Of a stretch of DNA of 64,000 bases, positions 45,471 through 57,480 are shown one piece after another (the stretch's first letter is position 1; each line of letters opens with the position of its first letter). The stretch comes from Sepioteuthis lessoniana (lineage: Eukaryota; Mollusca; Cephalopoda; Myopsida; Loliginidae). The DNA lies in contig OY757911.1 of assembly GCA_963585895.1 (NCBI GenBank), positions 96,173,686 to 96,237,685 on the forward strand, read 5' to 3'. A program made the translations under genes and the position numbers. The notes under the pieces are model-generated. The model had not been told where the DNA came from. It saw only the letters and a program-made list of their open reading frames with translations, and ran no database searches.

Positions 45471-45745
45471 TACGATCCAATATACGCACATGGAAAAAAT
45501 AGGTGGCTGAGGAAATAGAATCGAAATTAATATAAATATTAATATTTCCCTAACAAAAATTCATTATTTTAACATAGCACATAAAAGTTATTTATCGAAC
45601 TTAACAAGAAAATAAAATAAATAGAATAAAATAAAGAAAAAAGTTAAATTACCATAATTCCAACTGACGGAAGAATTTTGAAAATATTATTTTATTTTCA
45701 AAATAAAAAAAAATCGGACTTTAAAAAAACGAGGAGGTAACTCTT
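44517..45745. other. AT-rich stretch with microsatellites
   Basis: No gene seen. Frames across 45184-45510 are mainly translated (CA)n/(TA)n. Confidence 0.6.
45299..45475. repeat. (CA)n/(TA)n compound microsatellite
   Basis: About 24 CA units, a TA run, an AT-rich spacer with 'acattta.a.acact.attac' repeats, and a second TA run of about 23 units. Confidence 0.95.
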
Positions 45746-45749
45746 CATC

Positions 45750-45905
45750 TCTCTGTGTCTACTCTGTTTTATTTATCCATTGGATCTGAAGAAGTCCTGT
45801 AATATTTTTCTTCATGTTTTTGGTTTACATCAGAAACGCCAAACAGGATGGAAATAAATTTATAATCCTAAAATAACCGGTCTTTGGTTTTTCTTTAAAG
45901 AAAAA
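45750..45905 (+). repeat. Inverted 155-bp repeat, copy 1
   Basis: 'tgtctactctgttttattta', 'gaagaagtcctgtaatat', 'aggatggaaataaatttata' and 'ctttaaagaaa' match 48795-48950 in reverse. A simple repeat follows 'aaagaaa' directly. Confidence 0.85.
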
Positions 45906-45907
45906 AA

Positions 45908-45947
45908 AAATATATATATGTGTGTGTGTGTGTGTACGGACTATTAC

Positions 45948-45994
<47 letters not shown>

Positions 45995-46018
45995 ATTTAT
46001 ACATTTATATGCACTAAT

Positions 46019-46071
<53 letters not shown>
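45908..46071. repeat. (TA)n/(TG)n compound microsatellite
   Basis: TA and TG runs three times over, with the phrase 'ttatatgcactaattac' resembling one in the 45.3-45.48 kb block. Confidence 0.95.
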
Positions 46072-46073
<2 letters not shown>

Positions 46074-46526
46074 AATTAACAATTCCCTAGTTAACGTGAA
46101 AAATAAGCTAAATATTTGGTGTCATAACTCTGTTTTAAGGAATTTTTAAAAAAGAGGGAGAATGCATGCAACAATATCCTTTGGTGCGAGAATTTACTAA
46201 CAGTCAATATCATTGTTCAAATACTTAGATATGATTTGTTATTGTTCCTTCCACTTATGGAAACTTATAAACATGTATATTAAAAGAATTAATAAAAACA
46301 ACCATTAACAGATACAGGCATACTTATAAATAGTTATAAAAATGAACAAACCTATATACTGATATTATGAATTCTTAATATTTACCCTGTCTATTTTAGT
46401 GTACACTAGTAAATATCTTAACTGGATAAGTTTGAAAAAAATCAACAGACCACATTGTCAGTTTTGTATGGCACAAGATCAAACGTTGGGATAAATTTTG
46501 TTATACTTTGAATTCCTAGTCAGATA
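46072..46526. other. AT-rich stretch, unassigned
   Basis: Nothing recognised. Confidence 0.6.
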
Positions 46527-46795
46527 TTGAAAATTAACTCTGAAAAAGTTTTGTTGTCTGAGTTTCTGCGACCAAGCTTGATGGTTTGTATCATTAAGTG
46601 TTTTCGAACTTTATTGTTATTTCCACAACGTTTCGGCCGATATGTCTTCCTGCCTTCTTCTTTGTTTGACAAACACCTGCAGAAGTTGGGAGGACATGTC
46701 GGCCGAAACATTGTGGAAATAACAATAAATATGAAGAAAATTGTCCGAAAACCCGTAACGATGAAAAGGTGTAATTTAATCTTAGATCAAACATA
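46527..46795. mobile_element. Two S5 SINE 3' bodies head to head (palindrome)
   Basis: 46530-46672 is S5 on the minus strand ('ccacaacgtttcggccgata') and 46674-46770 is S5 on the plus strand ('cggccgaaacattgtggaaa'), meeting at 'gtttgacaaac'. The arms are about 65 bp of close match plus flanks that differ by 10-20%. Neither keeps the tRNA head. Confidence 0.75.
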
Positions 46796-47231
46796 TGAAT
46801 ATCTAAATTAAAATTTCAAAGAATGGAAATAATTCATAGTTTAAATTCATAGATTGATTCCATGTCTACACTTAAATCTGACAATCAAACAACTCTCTAA
46901 ATGGCTTTGTTAGAATACTTTTGAATCATACCATTTATTAGTCGTTATAAAATACATATATATGCATTATTCGATTGCACAGAAAAGCAAAATTACTAAT
47001 TTGCATTAATTTTTCAAGTTTTTTTTTTACCATGGTTGCTTGGAACAATATTCACCAAAATATTGAGGACTAACAACAGAAAGAAAGTCGGAATTTCTCA
47101 AATTTACTTGGCTGAATGATTAATTCATTGATTTTAATAGCTTCTAAAGCCGTCAAGAATTACTCTATTCACAGAGGTTTCGGATTCGTTTTCACTGCAT
47201 AATTATATTCATATTTTGTGTACACAGTTAT

Positions 47232-47350
47232 AAGACAGTTGGGTGTCATATTAGTTTATAGTAAAATATAATCGACGCAACGCTAAGAAAAACTAAATCT
47301 TTATCGATTAACCTGATCCAAGAAAATCCTGCTAATATTAGCTAATACAT
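47232..47350 (+). repeat. Direct repeat copy 1
   Basis: 'ttgggtgtcatattagttta', 'aaatctttatcgatta', 'cctgatcc.ag..aatcctgc' recur about 490 bp on. Confidence 0.75.
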
Positions 47351-47721
47351 AAGTTTTTGCTGGCATATTTCTATGATTTCAAGCAACTAATAATAATCCT
47401 TTGTAAAAAAAATGCCTTCAATGAACTATTTTTATACAAATATCTTGTAGTTATATGGTATAATTATTCTTATGTATTACTTGTAGGTTTTGGATATATC
47501 TATTTGACCTATAGATAGGACCCTAAAATGTAAAATTTCTGAGGGCCAGCTTTAACCTGGGAACATCAGTCTCTCAATTTGATGAATTTTAACGCCATAC
47601 CTTTTTAGGAAATATAATCTTACACCTCTGCAGGAATATTGTCAGCTTAGTCAAAGGCCTTCTGACAGGGTAAAAACTAATAAGGGATCAGCTAGATTAA
47701 TAATTTCCCTTCTAAATCAAT

Positions 47722-47845
47722 CAGACATTTGGGTGTCGTATAAGTTTATAGTAAAAGTGAATCCAATCATTGCTGAGAAAAAATAAATCTTTATCGATTT
47801 ACCTGATCCCAGATAATCCTGCTAATATAATAAATCAAGAACTCT
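47722..47845 (+). repeat. Direct repeat copy 2
   Basis: 'tttgggtgtcgtataagttt', 'aaatctttatcgattt', 'cctgatcccagataatcctg'. About 80% like copy 1 by eye. Confidence 0.75.
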
Positions 47846-48255
47846 GTTATTCATTTAGGTGATACAATGTACTCTTAGGCGATTTTTTCACTCAAAGTAA
47901 GCTGGATGGGCGTCGGGCTGATTAGAATAATAGCTTTTAATCTGTCTCAGTGTGACGACTCCAAATTCTCAAATATGAAGTTGTTTGACAGATGTCAAAA
48001 TCCTTTCCAGATAACTTAAAGAAAGCTAGGCCATAAAGTACTTAACCTTTTCCACCAAAGGCTAAGCACAAGTCTCATGGTTCATGTAATGAACGACAAT
48101 AAGAGACGTATGATGATGAAGAGTTCAAAATATTTGACTAAAACTATTTCGTCTAGCATTTTGGTTCCATGGATTGGATGAATAAAAGAACCACTTTTCC
48201 AAAATTCAATGAATTTGGAATGTGTATATATTAAACTCCTGTGTTAATGTGTTTC

Positions 48256-48722
48256 GTTTTATATATATCATAAAACCTGGCTGATAGCTTGAAGTTCCCA
48301 AACCGTTTCTCGCCATCCACTCTTATCGTACATTGCTCCTTCGAGGTCATCAAGACTGCATCCATTAACAGCACAGTGATGATGTTAATAAGTCCTTGTT
48401 GGTTGGCCAATACTGGAGAGTTCATGTGTAGGCATCCATAAAATACTGTTGCTTATGAATTAATCCTTAATTCTTCAGCAGTGCCCAGCATGTCTTGTTT
48501 ATCTTACTTGGTTTTTAGGTAGATGGGAGGTAAATGAACATACAGTTGCTGATAGGTGGGGCTCTGCTTCACAGGTTTGATGAAAACAGCACGTAGCATT
48601 CTTGTGTAGCTCCCATCTAACTTTTTCTCTCTACGTTTTGTTAGCTTTCAGTGCGTATGTTTAAATCATATTCGGTAAATGAGAATTTGCTGCCGAGGTA
48701 CTGGAACTGGTCTTCTGATTTC
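48256..48722 (-). mobile_element. Diverged LINE family 1 relative, copy G
   Basis: On the plus strand 'cagcagtgcccagcatgtct', 'gtagcattcttgtgtagctc', 'ccatctaactttttctct' and 'cgttttgttagctttcagtg' follow the order of copies B, D and E. Minus-strand translation gives broken pieces of the conserved C-terminal domain and, near 48700, the segment before it ('FQYLGS' type). Bounded by a (TA)n run. More diverged than copies A-F. Confidence 0.75.
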
Positions 48723-48726
48723 TGAG

Positions 48727-48727
48727 G

Positions 48728-48791
<64 letters not shown>
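48727..48791. repeat. (TA)n microsatellite
   Basis: About 31 TA units, one of the longest pure TA tracts here. Confidence 0.97.
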
Positions 48792-48792
<1 letters not shown>

Positions 48793-48794
48793 TT

Positions 48795-48950
48795 TCTTTA
48801 AAGAAAAAAACAAAGACCTGTTATTTTAGGATTATAAATTTATTTCCATCCTGTTTTTCGTTTCTGGTGTGAACCAAAAACACGAAGAAATATATAACAG
48901 GACTTCTTCAGATATAATGGATAAATAAAACAGAGTAGACACGGGGGTTA
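48795..48950 (-). repeat. Inverted 155-bp repeat, copy 2
   Basis: Reverse-complement partner of 45750-45905; here too the 'tttctttaaagaaa' end touches a (TA)n tract. Confidence 0.85.
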
Positions 48951-48955
48951 ATACC

Positions 48956-48981
48956 ATATATATATATATATATATATATAT
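48956..48981. repeat. (TA)n microsatellite
   Basis: About 12 TA units at the other end of the 155-bp repeat. Confidence 0.9.
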
Positions 48982-48984
48982 TAT

Positions 48985-49640
48985 CACCCATATATGCGCC
49001 TCTACTCTCTTTGAAAAATTCTTCTAAACCAAAGTTACTTGGATATTGTTATTTATAATGGAACATTATACATTCAAAACGAGTATTATTAGTTATTATT
49101 AGCCTCTACATAAACTTTCAAATCAAAAACATGTTGCCGCACATCAACTATGTACACCAAATATAAAAAAAATATATATACCAAATTTATTTTAAAATTT
49201 TATTTGATTATTTTTACTACAGAAATTCATTGCCGTAGAATCTTCTAATAAATTATAGTCAATAATATCAATTATAAATGTATAATGTTTTACTATGAAT
49301 CATAAAATTTTGATATCACCAGTTAAGATGTATGAACATTTTTTCGATCGTATTCGCGAGTGAAACTGTATCTCCTGCCTGTCTTGATTTCTGCAACAAT
49401 TACGTCTATTTTAATCACTAATTCAGCTATTTTTAAAAACAAATTCAAGTTCACCTAAATGCCGCTTTTTTCTGGCTATTAAGAAATTATATGATAATTA
49501 TTTCAAAAGAAATAAGTAAATCATATTTTAATATCCGTTAGTATACCACGAATAAAACTTAATTTTTATCTACCTTGAAAAATGAAATAATGTGTATAAG
49601 AGCCCAAAATATCAAATTGTAAATTTGAATGTGATATGTT
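48985..49640. other. AT-rich stretch, unassigned
   Basis: Nothing recognised. Confidence 0.6.
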
Positions 49641-50195
49641 TTATTCGGTAGACCATAATTATACATTATTCTCTGACCATCATTTTGTAAATCGTCTTTC
49701 TATTTTATTCTCTTGGCCATAATTCCGATTTAGTTTCTAAACCAACATTATGTTTTATTCTTTAAGCTATCATTTGTTTTATAATATGAACTATCATTCT
49801 CTAAACCTTAATTCTATTTTATTTTCTAAGCCATCATTCTGATTAAGTCACTAAATCATAATTCTGTGTAATTTTTCAAGCGATCATTTTGCTTTATTCT
49901 CGAAACCATCATTCTATTTCATTCACTAATCAGCATTCTGTTTTTTTCTCTTAACAATTATTCTGTTTATTTGTGAAACCATTATTCTCTTAGCCACCAT
50001 ACTATTTAATCGGTAAAAAATAATGCTGTTTTATTCTCTGAACACTCGTTCTAAATCTTTTATTCTCCATGCCATTATTCTCTTTTATACTCTAAACCAT
50101 CATTCGGTTAAATTATTGAAGCCATAATTTTGTTTTATTTCCTAAATCCTCATTCTATTTTATTATCTAAATCAACATTCTGCTATTAAGCTAAT
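49641..50195. repeat. Degenerate minisatellite, ~25-bp unit, ~21 copies
   Basis: Unit close to 'ctaaaccatcattctgtttt' plus 'attct'. Units vary between 22 and 27 bp, with some shortened ones, and differ from each other by perhaps 20-30%, so the array is old. No open reading frame spans it. Confidence 0.85.
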
Positions 50196-51340
50196 GGTAT
50201 ATCTGTCTATGCTATAATATGTCATTTTGCTGTGACCTCAAAATTTAAACATAAAAATGACGGAAAACAGATCAATAATGAGCTGAGTTTTTCCTGTATC
50301 ATGAATGCCTTTATCGTTTCTAAATCATACGATTTCGTTTTGTCAACAGTGAAGTACAAAATTTAACCATCAAAATGATAGCTTAATTTCAGAACACCTG
50401 ACCTAGCACAATGTCAGTAAAACTTGCTCCAAGATGAATTCTCAAGTACATTATTCGCTCCCTACCGTGTGACCTTGAAGTGTATATGCCAAGGTCAGAA
50501 CATATGTTTGTTCACTGACCTTGTGCCTTACTAAGCTAATTTTGGGAAAAATACAAAAAAAATATCCTCAGAAATAGACATCCCAATTAATTATTTCGAG
50601 CACCTACAAAATCTGTGAATTTTCTTTATTTTTTATAAAGACTTTTTACATGAAGTTTTGAGATATACATACACTAAATTCTCTACAAGATGAATATCAT
50701 AAAATCAAATCCTAATCAGAAAAAAAATCGCCGGGAAAATGTAAATTTGGTTAACTAAATTGGGTACACATAGAAGACGAAAAAATAAAAAAAATAAATC
50801 AAAATAATTTATCAATCTAGGAGTTTTGAAATAGGAAAAAGTGAGGTGAAATGTTGGCAGCACATAAATTTCATCAAGACACAAATTTCAACAAGTAATA
50901 TTTGCAACAGAGAAGAAAAAAATTTTATAGTAGTTTCAATTTTTTTCTTAAGTCTGGTGAGACATATTATAGAACATACACTTTCAAATATAAGACTTAT
51001 AAAGTATACTAGCTTAAAAATTCATGGAATTAGGAAACTTTGAGGATATTCAACATTGCTTTTTTAGCAGTAATTAAACTTACACGGGAAGAAACAAATT
51101 TTTTATGATAGCCATACATTCTTCCTATATAAATTATACATGAAGCGAACTATACTCAAATATTCGAAATAATGTAATGATTTTTATCAAGTTCTGAAGA
51201 GGAAAATATTTTGGAAAAAAAAAAACAATACTGAGGAAAAGAATATGGAATTCATTGACAAAAAAAAATACAGTTAATAAGGAATTTCCCCTTTTTGATA
51301 TTTTGTGAAATCCTTATTTTTTCCAGTTTTGAATTTCACT
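50196..51340. other. AT-rich stretch, unassigned
   Basis: No gene recognised. 50400-50530 is less AT-rich with no partner seen. Confidence 0.55.
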
Positions 51341-51344
51341 AATT

Positions 51345-52345
51345 CAAAGCATTATTTCTCATCAAGTGTTTTTTTTTTCTTTTCTGATTGACAGTTAATA
51401 GATCTTTGGTGGATTGAGTAACCTCAAGGAGCAGTTTTTGTAAAGGTCCACCATAAATTTTCAATTACATCTAGACTGTTCCCTCATTATATTATTGGTT
51501 TTATATGACTTTCCTGAAGAAAAGCTTTAATCTACTTTGCAAACAAGATGAATTATTGTCTTGAAAAGTGATGTCATCATCACTTGATGAATTTTCTATC
51601 GCTGAGGAAATTATACAGCATTACACTATTCACAAATGCATTGATTGTTGAAGCAATGATGGTTATCTTTCCTGGTCTTTTAAAGATATGCAACTCCATA
51701 TCATGAAAGAATTGGAAAAGTTTCTCAGTTTCTAAAGAAAACTAGTATATATTTTATTTCAATGGTGCCAGATAAAAGTTCCAGCATTGTACCTTTGGAG
51801 ATAGCAGATTATTGACTTATCCCTGAATATCACATCAATCCAATTCTCCATACATCAATATTGTTTTTCTTTTGCTCACAAGAATGTCATTTTCTTTCCG
51901 TTGCGTTTTAGTAATGTTTTTTCGTTTCGATGTTCTGTATGTAAATCCAGTTTTATTCAGCCGATGTCCTACAGTTCGGTCGCAAACATTGACAATCGAT
52001 TTGATCCATCAGCTTTTCATATGTTGTGTAGTACATTTTATATTTTCAAGACTTATTACATTGAACTTTCTGTCCTGCAGTTTTAATCTATTTCGGGGTC
52101 TATCATTATGTTTTTCTTTTTTAACCACCCCATTTCTTATATATCGGCACACAATTCTGATTGAGAACAACCAACGTTTTTCGAAACACTCCACTATGGT
52201 CCACCTTATGGAATAAATTTTAAGATCATTTCCTTTGTTTTAGTTAACAATAAATTTTTTGAGTTTATCCTTTCTTTCAATTGTCTAGGCCTGCCGCTTG
52301 TTTAGTTTTGCAAAAACGGTATTTTGACTGCAAACTAATTGTATA
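51345..52345 (-). mobile_element. Tc1-like transposon fossil, whole transposase length
   Basis: Minus-strand reading in shifting frames gives an N-terminal part near 52200-52010 ('KLQDRKFNVISLENIKCTTQ'), 'TVGHRLNKTGFTYRTSKRK' near 51960, 'MIWSCISLKD' near 51700 (Tc1 'MVWGCIS'), 'FQDNNSSC' near 51560 (Tc1 'FQQDNxxxH', with the His lost), and a C-terminal 'LLLEVTQSTKD' near 51420 before 'EK.CFELVK'. This is the Tc1 order: HTH, DDE core, tail. About 330 codons' worth, with many frame changes and stops. Terminal inverted repeats were not identified with confidence. Confidence 0.65.
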
Positions 52346-52349
52346 TCTA

Positions 52350-52814
52350 AACTTCCGGTATTTGATATAAAAATGTAAATTCAAAATCATTCCTTTATAT
52401 GGGTTATTCCATATGTTTCTCTGCATAGCATAGAAAAAATATTATACTATTAATTCCAATAATTCAATCAAGCTTGTGTAAGGAATATCTTATAAGGCTA
52501 TGATGATCAGATATTTTGAGTCTGTCAGTTATATGTCATTTTATTTCTGTATAGAAAGCCTGAGTAGATATCCTATACGTATATAATTTCTATAATTTCT
52601 GCCAGTGTTTGTTCTATGAATAAAGCATCTGTTTCATGAGAATAATATGTATTTGAATCTCATTCATTTCCATACGCGTAATCTAAAACATCTCCTTGTC
52701 TCCATTAGATGGAATATTATGTTGTAAAATATTCATTCAAAATACATCTAATAAGTTTTCCATCCACTGAATAAGTTTACAACCTTTATATACCAATAAA
52801 TTAATCTAGAACAT
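52350..52814. other. AT-rich stretch, unassigned
   Basis: Nothing recognised. Confidence 0.6.
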
Positions 52815-53112
52815 GGTTCCTAAAGGTACATGAAAGTGAAATGCTAAGATGTTTTGAATGGTTCGTAAAACGTTAAATGCTAAGATTATTCGAATAGGTT
52901 CGTGGAACGTTTAGTACGAAGATGCTTCAAAATGTTCGCAGAACGTTAAATGCGAAGATGCTTCCTAAAGATACGAAGAATATTGAATGCGAATATGCTT
53001 CATAACGCTTCGTAGAACATTAAATGCCAAGATGCTTCGAAAAGGTTCGTGAAACGTTAAATGTAATGAAACTTCTTAAAAGTTCATGGAACATTAAATG
53101 GGAAATGCCACC
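52815..53112. repeat. Minisatellite, ~37-bp unit, ~8 copies
   Basis: Unit 'ggttcgtggaacgttaaatg' followed by 'cgaagatgcttcgaaaa'. Units are 36-38 bp and about 75-85% alike. Each contains the small palindrome AACGTT and TTCG...GAA half-sites. No ORF. Confidence 0.85.
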
Positions 53113-53780
53113 TAAAGTAGAGAAAACTTCGACAGAATCTGTCTTCTTTACTTGTAGATTGATATCAAGTGGTGTATAAAATGACTATGGAGACGCTGGA
53201 AACACTAGAAAATTAAGAAACTTATATCTTATATTTTTTCAGATTCACAGTAACTTTTGTGAGCATTTAGTATCCCTATATTATTCTCGAATTAAAAAGT
53301 TTATTATCAAATTAAATCATTTAATCTAGATTGTTTACAATGTATTTAATGTAGTTTCTTCTTGGCCAATTTACGAAAGATATGTTTTATCTTGTTATTT
53401 CTTTTATTATTTGTTAGAAAATAGCGGAACTTTATGAATATCCTTTAAAGGGTGTTCTTTTTTAATTTAATGCGTAAAAAACAGCCATTTTTTTTATGAA
53501 GTTATAAAATAGAGTTTAAATGCTAATTTGTTCTCGCTCTTAAACCAAAGACAGAAAGAAGTTTTAAGAGTGAAAATTACTGGACCATTTCACATTTTTC
53601 TCCCGGAACACTGAGTAATTCTTTTATATATTCTTCTGCACGGCTCAGAAATGATTTATTTTATTATACTGAAAATTATATATCTATCTGTATATTGCTT
53701 AAACTCTGTCACCATAGACGGCAGTAATTCCTTGGCTATTCACGTTACTTTGCCCGCGATTTTATTTTTACTCGTATATA
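53113..53780. other. AT-rich stretch, unassigned
   Basis: Nothing recognised. Confidence 0.6.
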
Positions 53781-54031
53781 AGGTAAAGTTGGCGACCGTA
53801 GTGGAGGGCAACCAGAAGGCTCCCTTTTCGATAGCCACAACACCAGGGTGTAGAGGAGGGCGCTACTCCTTTCCTAGGATTGCTCCACTTTACCCTTGAT
53901 ACGTACCTTATATTGCCGAGTGTCAAGCAAGGAGGTATCAAGCACCATTTTTAAAGTTTGTGGTGTGACATGACCTGGGATTGAACTCAGGCCTCGCGGA
54001 CCATTGGCGAACACTCCAACCACTAGGCCAA
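53781..54031 (-). mobile_element. tRNA-derived SINE, family S1, best-preserved copy
   Basis: On the minus strand box A-like 'tggcctagtggttggagtg' and box B-like 'gagttcaatcccaggtc' lie about 45 bp apart, as in a tRNA. The body ends with 'acggtcgccaactttacc' at 53781. It has the fewest differences from the apparent family consensus. Confidence 0.88.
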
Positions 54032-55545
54032 TTAGTGGTTCTTATGTATAAACTCTTAATAAAAACAGTTCATATTATTAGTACTGATGGCATAATCTAC
54101 TGACTCATATCATGCAGTTGAACTTATATATACAGCCAAATAGTATCAACATGAAAGTTAATTTGCATAGTAATATTCAAATTTCATTTTTAATGAATAT
54201 TTGCTAGGTTTAATTTCTACTTACTTTTATTCTAATAATTCAGGAAAAAGTTCGTCCATAAATATCAAATCTATTAACAAAAGGAAAAAAACTTTAATGT
54301 TTTTACAGGCTGATTTAGTCAAATAGATAAATTAGACAAATTCTGTGATGGATACAGGGAGTGACGGGAAGAGTTAACGCCCAAGTTCTTCTGACCCCTT
54401 TTCAGAGCCAATCTATTTCAAATACGTGGTATATAATAACTTAATTTTAAACATGTTTATCATTTTTGATTTTATCAAATGTTTTTTTGCTCAATATTAT
54501 CATATTTTATATACCCATTCACTCATAATGCAAACTCATTTACGATTTTAAAAAAATAAACAATTAAAATAAAATTTAAATAAGTATAATATTTTTATAT
54601 TAACCATAATTAAATTTCGTAGCTTCTAATTTGATATATCTTAAAATATCAAAACTTAAATATTTGCATGTGGAGGGCGCATATTTTTGCTTGTACCATT
54701 AATTCTAATAACTTAATATGGCTTGTTTAAAGTATAGTTTATAAAGTTAGAAAGTTATCAGCTTATTTACTGCCGAATCAAAAAAAGGGAACAAACTCTA
54801 AGTGGTATTATTCCATGAAATGTATAAAAGGTTTTATTGTAAACATATATAGAAAACAACCTTCAAAAGTTAACATCAGAAGAACTTCCTGTGGTGGAGT
54901 GACTTACTTACTGGGCTGTGACATCATAGTTGCTGAGTTTGGACTTCAGTCTCACTATTACGTTCACTGTCAGATAATTACTCTCGGGAAATTACCCTGG
55001 TACCCCCCCCACTATACGTTAAATAACACCAATAGTAATTCTACAAGGATGGTACATTAAATAACTGACATTATTTTGTCATTCAGCAAAAAAAAAAAAA
55101 ATTGAAAATAAACATCATAAACTCAGGTAATAATTTAAAAAATCTATCGTGAAAATTCAATGTTGGTGAATTAAATTTGGCAAAAATGGAAACGAAAAAA
55201 AAAATTCCATTGTCTGGATTTTAGGAGTAAAAACTAACTAAAATATCAATAGTTTATAATATTTATCAGAAGACATTGTTAAATGAGGAATGTTTGCAAA
55301 AGAAGGAAAATATTTTACAGAAATTCCATGAGATTTTTTCCATCACTAGAGTATTATGAAACATATGTAAGGAAATATAAAGATTTTATAAGTATACATT
55401 AAATAATATGCTCTCTGAACATTTCCAGTAAGTGCACTTTTCTTTTCTAATTAAATAAAACTTACAATGATTTACCAGCATTGGTCAAAATGTTTTATTT
55501 TACGAATATGCAACTGATAAATTATGAACCAGTAAAAATACGAGG
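54032..55545. other. AT-rich stretch, one possible repeat
   Basis: No gene. 54830-55060 is less AT-rich. Its plus-strand frame ('GCDIIVAEFGLQSHYYVHCQ') recalls predicted octopus proteins of repeat origin; I cannot name the repeat. Confidence 0.4.
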
Positions 55546-55549
55546 AGTG

Positions 55550-55705
55550 TTCAAAATCTATCGAAAGTGAAGCTGGACTTACCGAGATAGACATAAACAA
55601 TGAATGAAACGTTCATCTTTGGCAGAATATTCTTCTTGGCATTCAACACACTTGTTCCACCGAGCCATCCATTGGCAGAAGCACCTCTATAATTTGGTAT
55701 AGGAA
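55550..55705 (-). mobile_element. Mariner-like transposase C-terminal fossil
   Basis: One minus-strand frame reads 'CQWMARWNKCVECQEEYSAK' then 'DERF', which fits the C-terminal 'W..RW.KC......YFEGD' end of mariner transposases. 'gaggagtgttcaaaatctat' at 55540-55560 could be a terminal inverted repeat. No other part of the transposase is convincing upstream. Confidence 0.45.
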
Positions 55706-56496
55706 GCTGTATATTTAATTTACTCTCCAAAACATCCTTAAATCTTTCTCTAGCAATTAATTTCCTGTTTAGGAAACAAGAAAAACATTCTCGGATCTAC
55801 GTTTGCTTAGTACGATATGGAGAATTCTTAACCTTTCAAAATCCTGTGTTCCACCAAGAATATTTCTTTTTAAATTTATCGAAACTGAATTCATAATTGT
55901 TTATTGTTTGTTTTTTCAACATTAGTACTGAATTATGTGGACGATAGTCAACATATCATCACTTCGTTATATGAGCCACTCACTTTTGCACGCATGTTCC
56001 TTTTAATATTACAAAATTTAAAACTTCAGTCTTTGTACGTTTCCATCTTGTACAAATATCTGATGACGAATGTAACAATCTTTACGTCTCTGTTGTGAAT
56101 TGTGAAAATTCAAGAATTGTAAGCAAATTAACTTCTGAAAAGTTCAATAGGAACTGAGAAGTGAACTTTAAATTCATTTTTCTTTTATCAATATTTGCAT
56201 TAATTTAGCAATTATTATTATGGGAATATATGATCAATAAGATTTTGATCCCGTAGATGTCACAATTTTCTTCCAGTTTGATATTTGTATTGACATATGC
56301 AACAATAATTCAATTCCAAACCCAATGCTATGTGGAGATCTAATTATTTTTCATACGCTACACCGCTTAATGGTCCATATTTTGATACCCAACGGAGAAT
56401 ACCAAAAGCAGTGTTGATAGTTATCGTGCTAATACATTGATTGTAAAGGACTTTGCAAGTCCTTTAAAATTAATATTTCTCAAGAGCAAATGCATA
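55706..56496. other. AT-rich stretch, unassigned
   Basis: Nothing recognised. Confidence 0.55.
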
Positions 56497-56716
56497 ATCC
56501 TGTAGGTTGGGGTTAGAGTACGCTGGCTATATTCCTCTTAAGAGAGGGAATATCTATCCACCAAAAAAGTGGTGTCCAGTGAATGACACTAAACTGCTTT
56601 CGGTGATGAGAATCCAGCTCTAAGAAATTTGAAATATACGTTTATTACTCTTACTAACAGTTCAACTCGGGCCATAAGTGGTTTTACAAGCTAAGTTCTC
56701 AACTTAACGTTAAATT
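56497..56716 (+). mobile_element. SINE-like repeat, family S2, diverged
   Basis: 'gtgaatgacactaaactgct', 'ggtgatgagaatccagctct', 'attactcttactaacag', 'ttcaactcgggcc' follow the S2 order with many differences. Confidence 0.5.
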
Positions 56717-57436
56717 TACCCATTTTAAAACTTAGTATTGGATAGAAATCCTGAAAACCATCTAACAACGTGTTAACAAATGCGCAATGTTTAATAGAGT
56801 AACAATGTAAACTTATTGGTGCAAATAGTTACCTGAATATTCAATTATTTATAAAGGATAATTATCGGTTACTTTAACCGATATAAGTGTATGCAAATTA
56901 TTTGAATTTGAAATTAATAATTGATAGCATTTAACTGTATAAACAAATAATTTTGAATAAAAAGAGTTTAATAAAAAAATGAAATGGAACAATTGTTAAC
57001 AAAGATTTACAAGGTACTTGAATTTTAGCCACAGATTATTCATCAGGAGTTGATATGCTGTTGTGCTAATAAATCAAAATAAAGAAAGAGAATTATATGG
57101 CTTAACGGGTCAGGCAAAGAGTCTGAAAAGGATCAAAGAAATTGTTGAAATTATTTGCATGGAATAGGAATATGGAAAACTATAACTGTGTGTAAACAAA
57201 GAGTTTTAGAAATATAAAATGGGCAATTAAACCAAAAAAATCCAAGAGAATATAAAAAATATATTAAAAATTTTAATGAGTCAAAATGTTGGTATTAATT
57301 AATACATAACGAGTTAGGATGCCATTAACCAAACCATAAAAAATCAAACCTGTAAAATGCAGTACTTGTGTGACACGGTGTGCGATTAAGTACATTAATA
57401 ATACGTAAAAAAATAGAATTAATGAAATATATGAAA

Positions 57437-57480
<44 letters not shown>

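Larger units (their letters stand above)
46796..48255. other. AT-rich stretch with a 110-bp direct repeat
   Basis: No gene. 47232-47350 and 47722-47845 are related direct repeats, listed separately. Confidence 0.55.

Noticed and set aside
49641-50195. Regularly spaced repeats, considered as a CRISPR array
   Set aside because: Units are contiguous and degenerate with no unique spacers, and the DNA is eukaryotic.
52815-53112. Heat-shock elements in the 37-bp array
   Set aside because: The half-sites read TTC-nnn-GAA, a spacing different from the nTTCnnGAAn rule.
53781-54031. tRNA gene on the minus strand
   Set aside because: Box A/B spacing is tRNA-like, but the sequence continues into a shared 180-bp body, has five copies and no proper acceptor stem, so it is a SINE.
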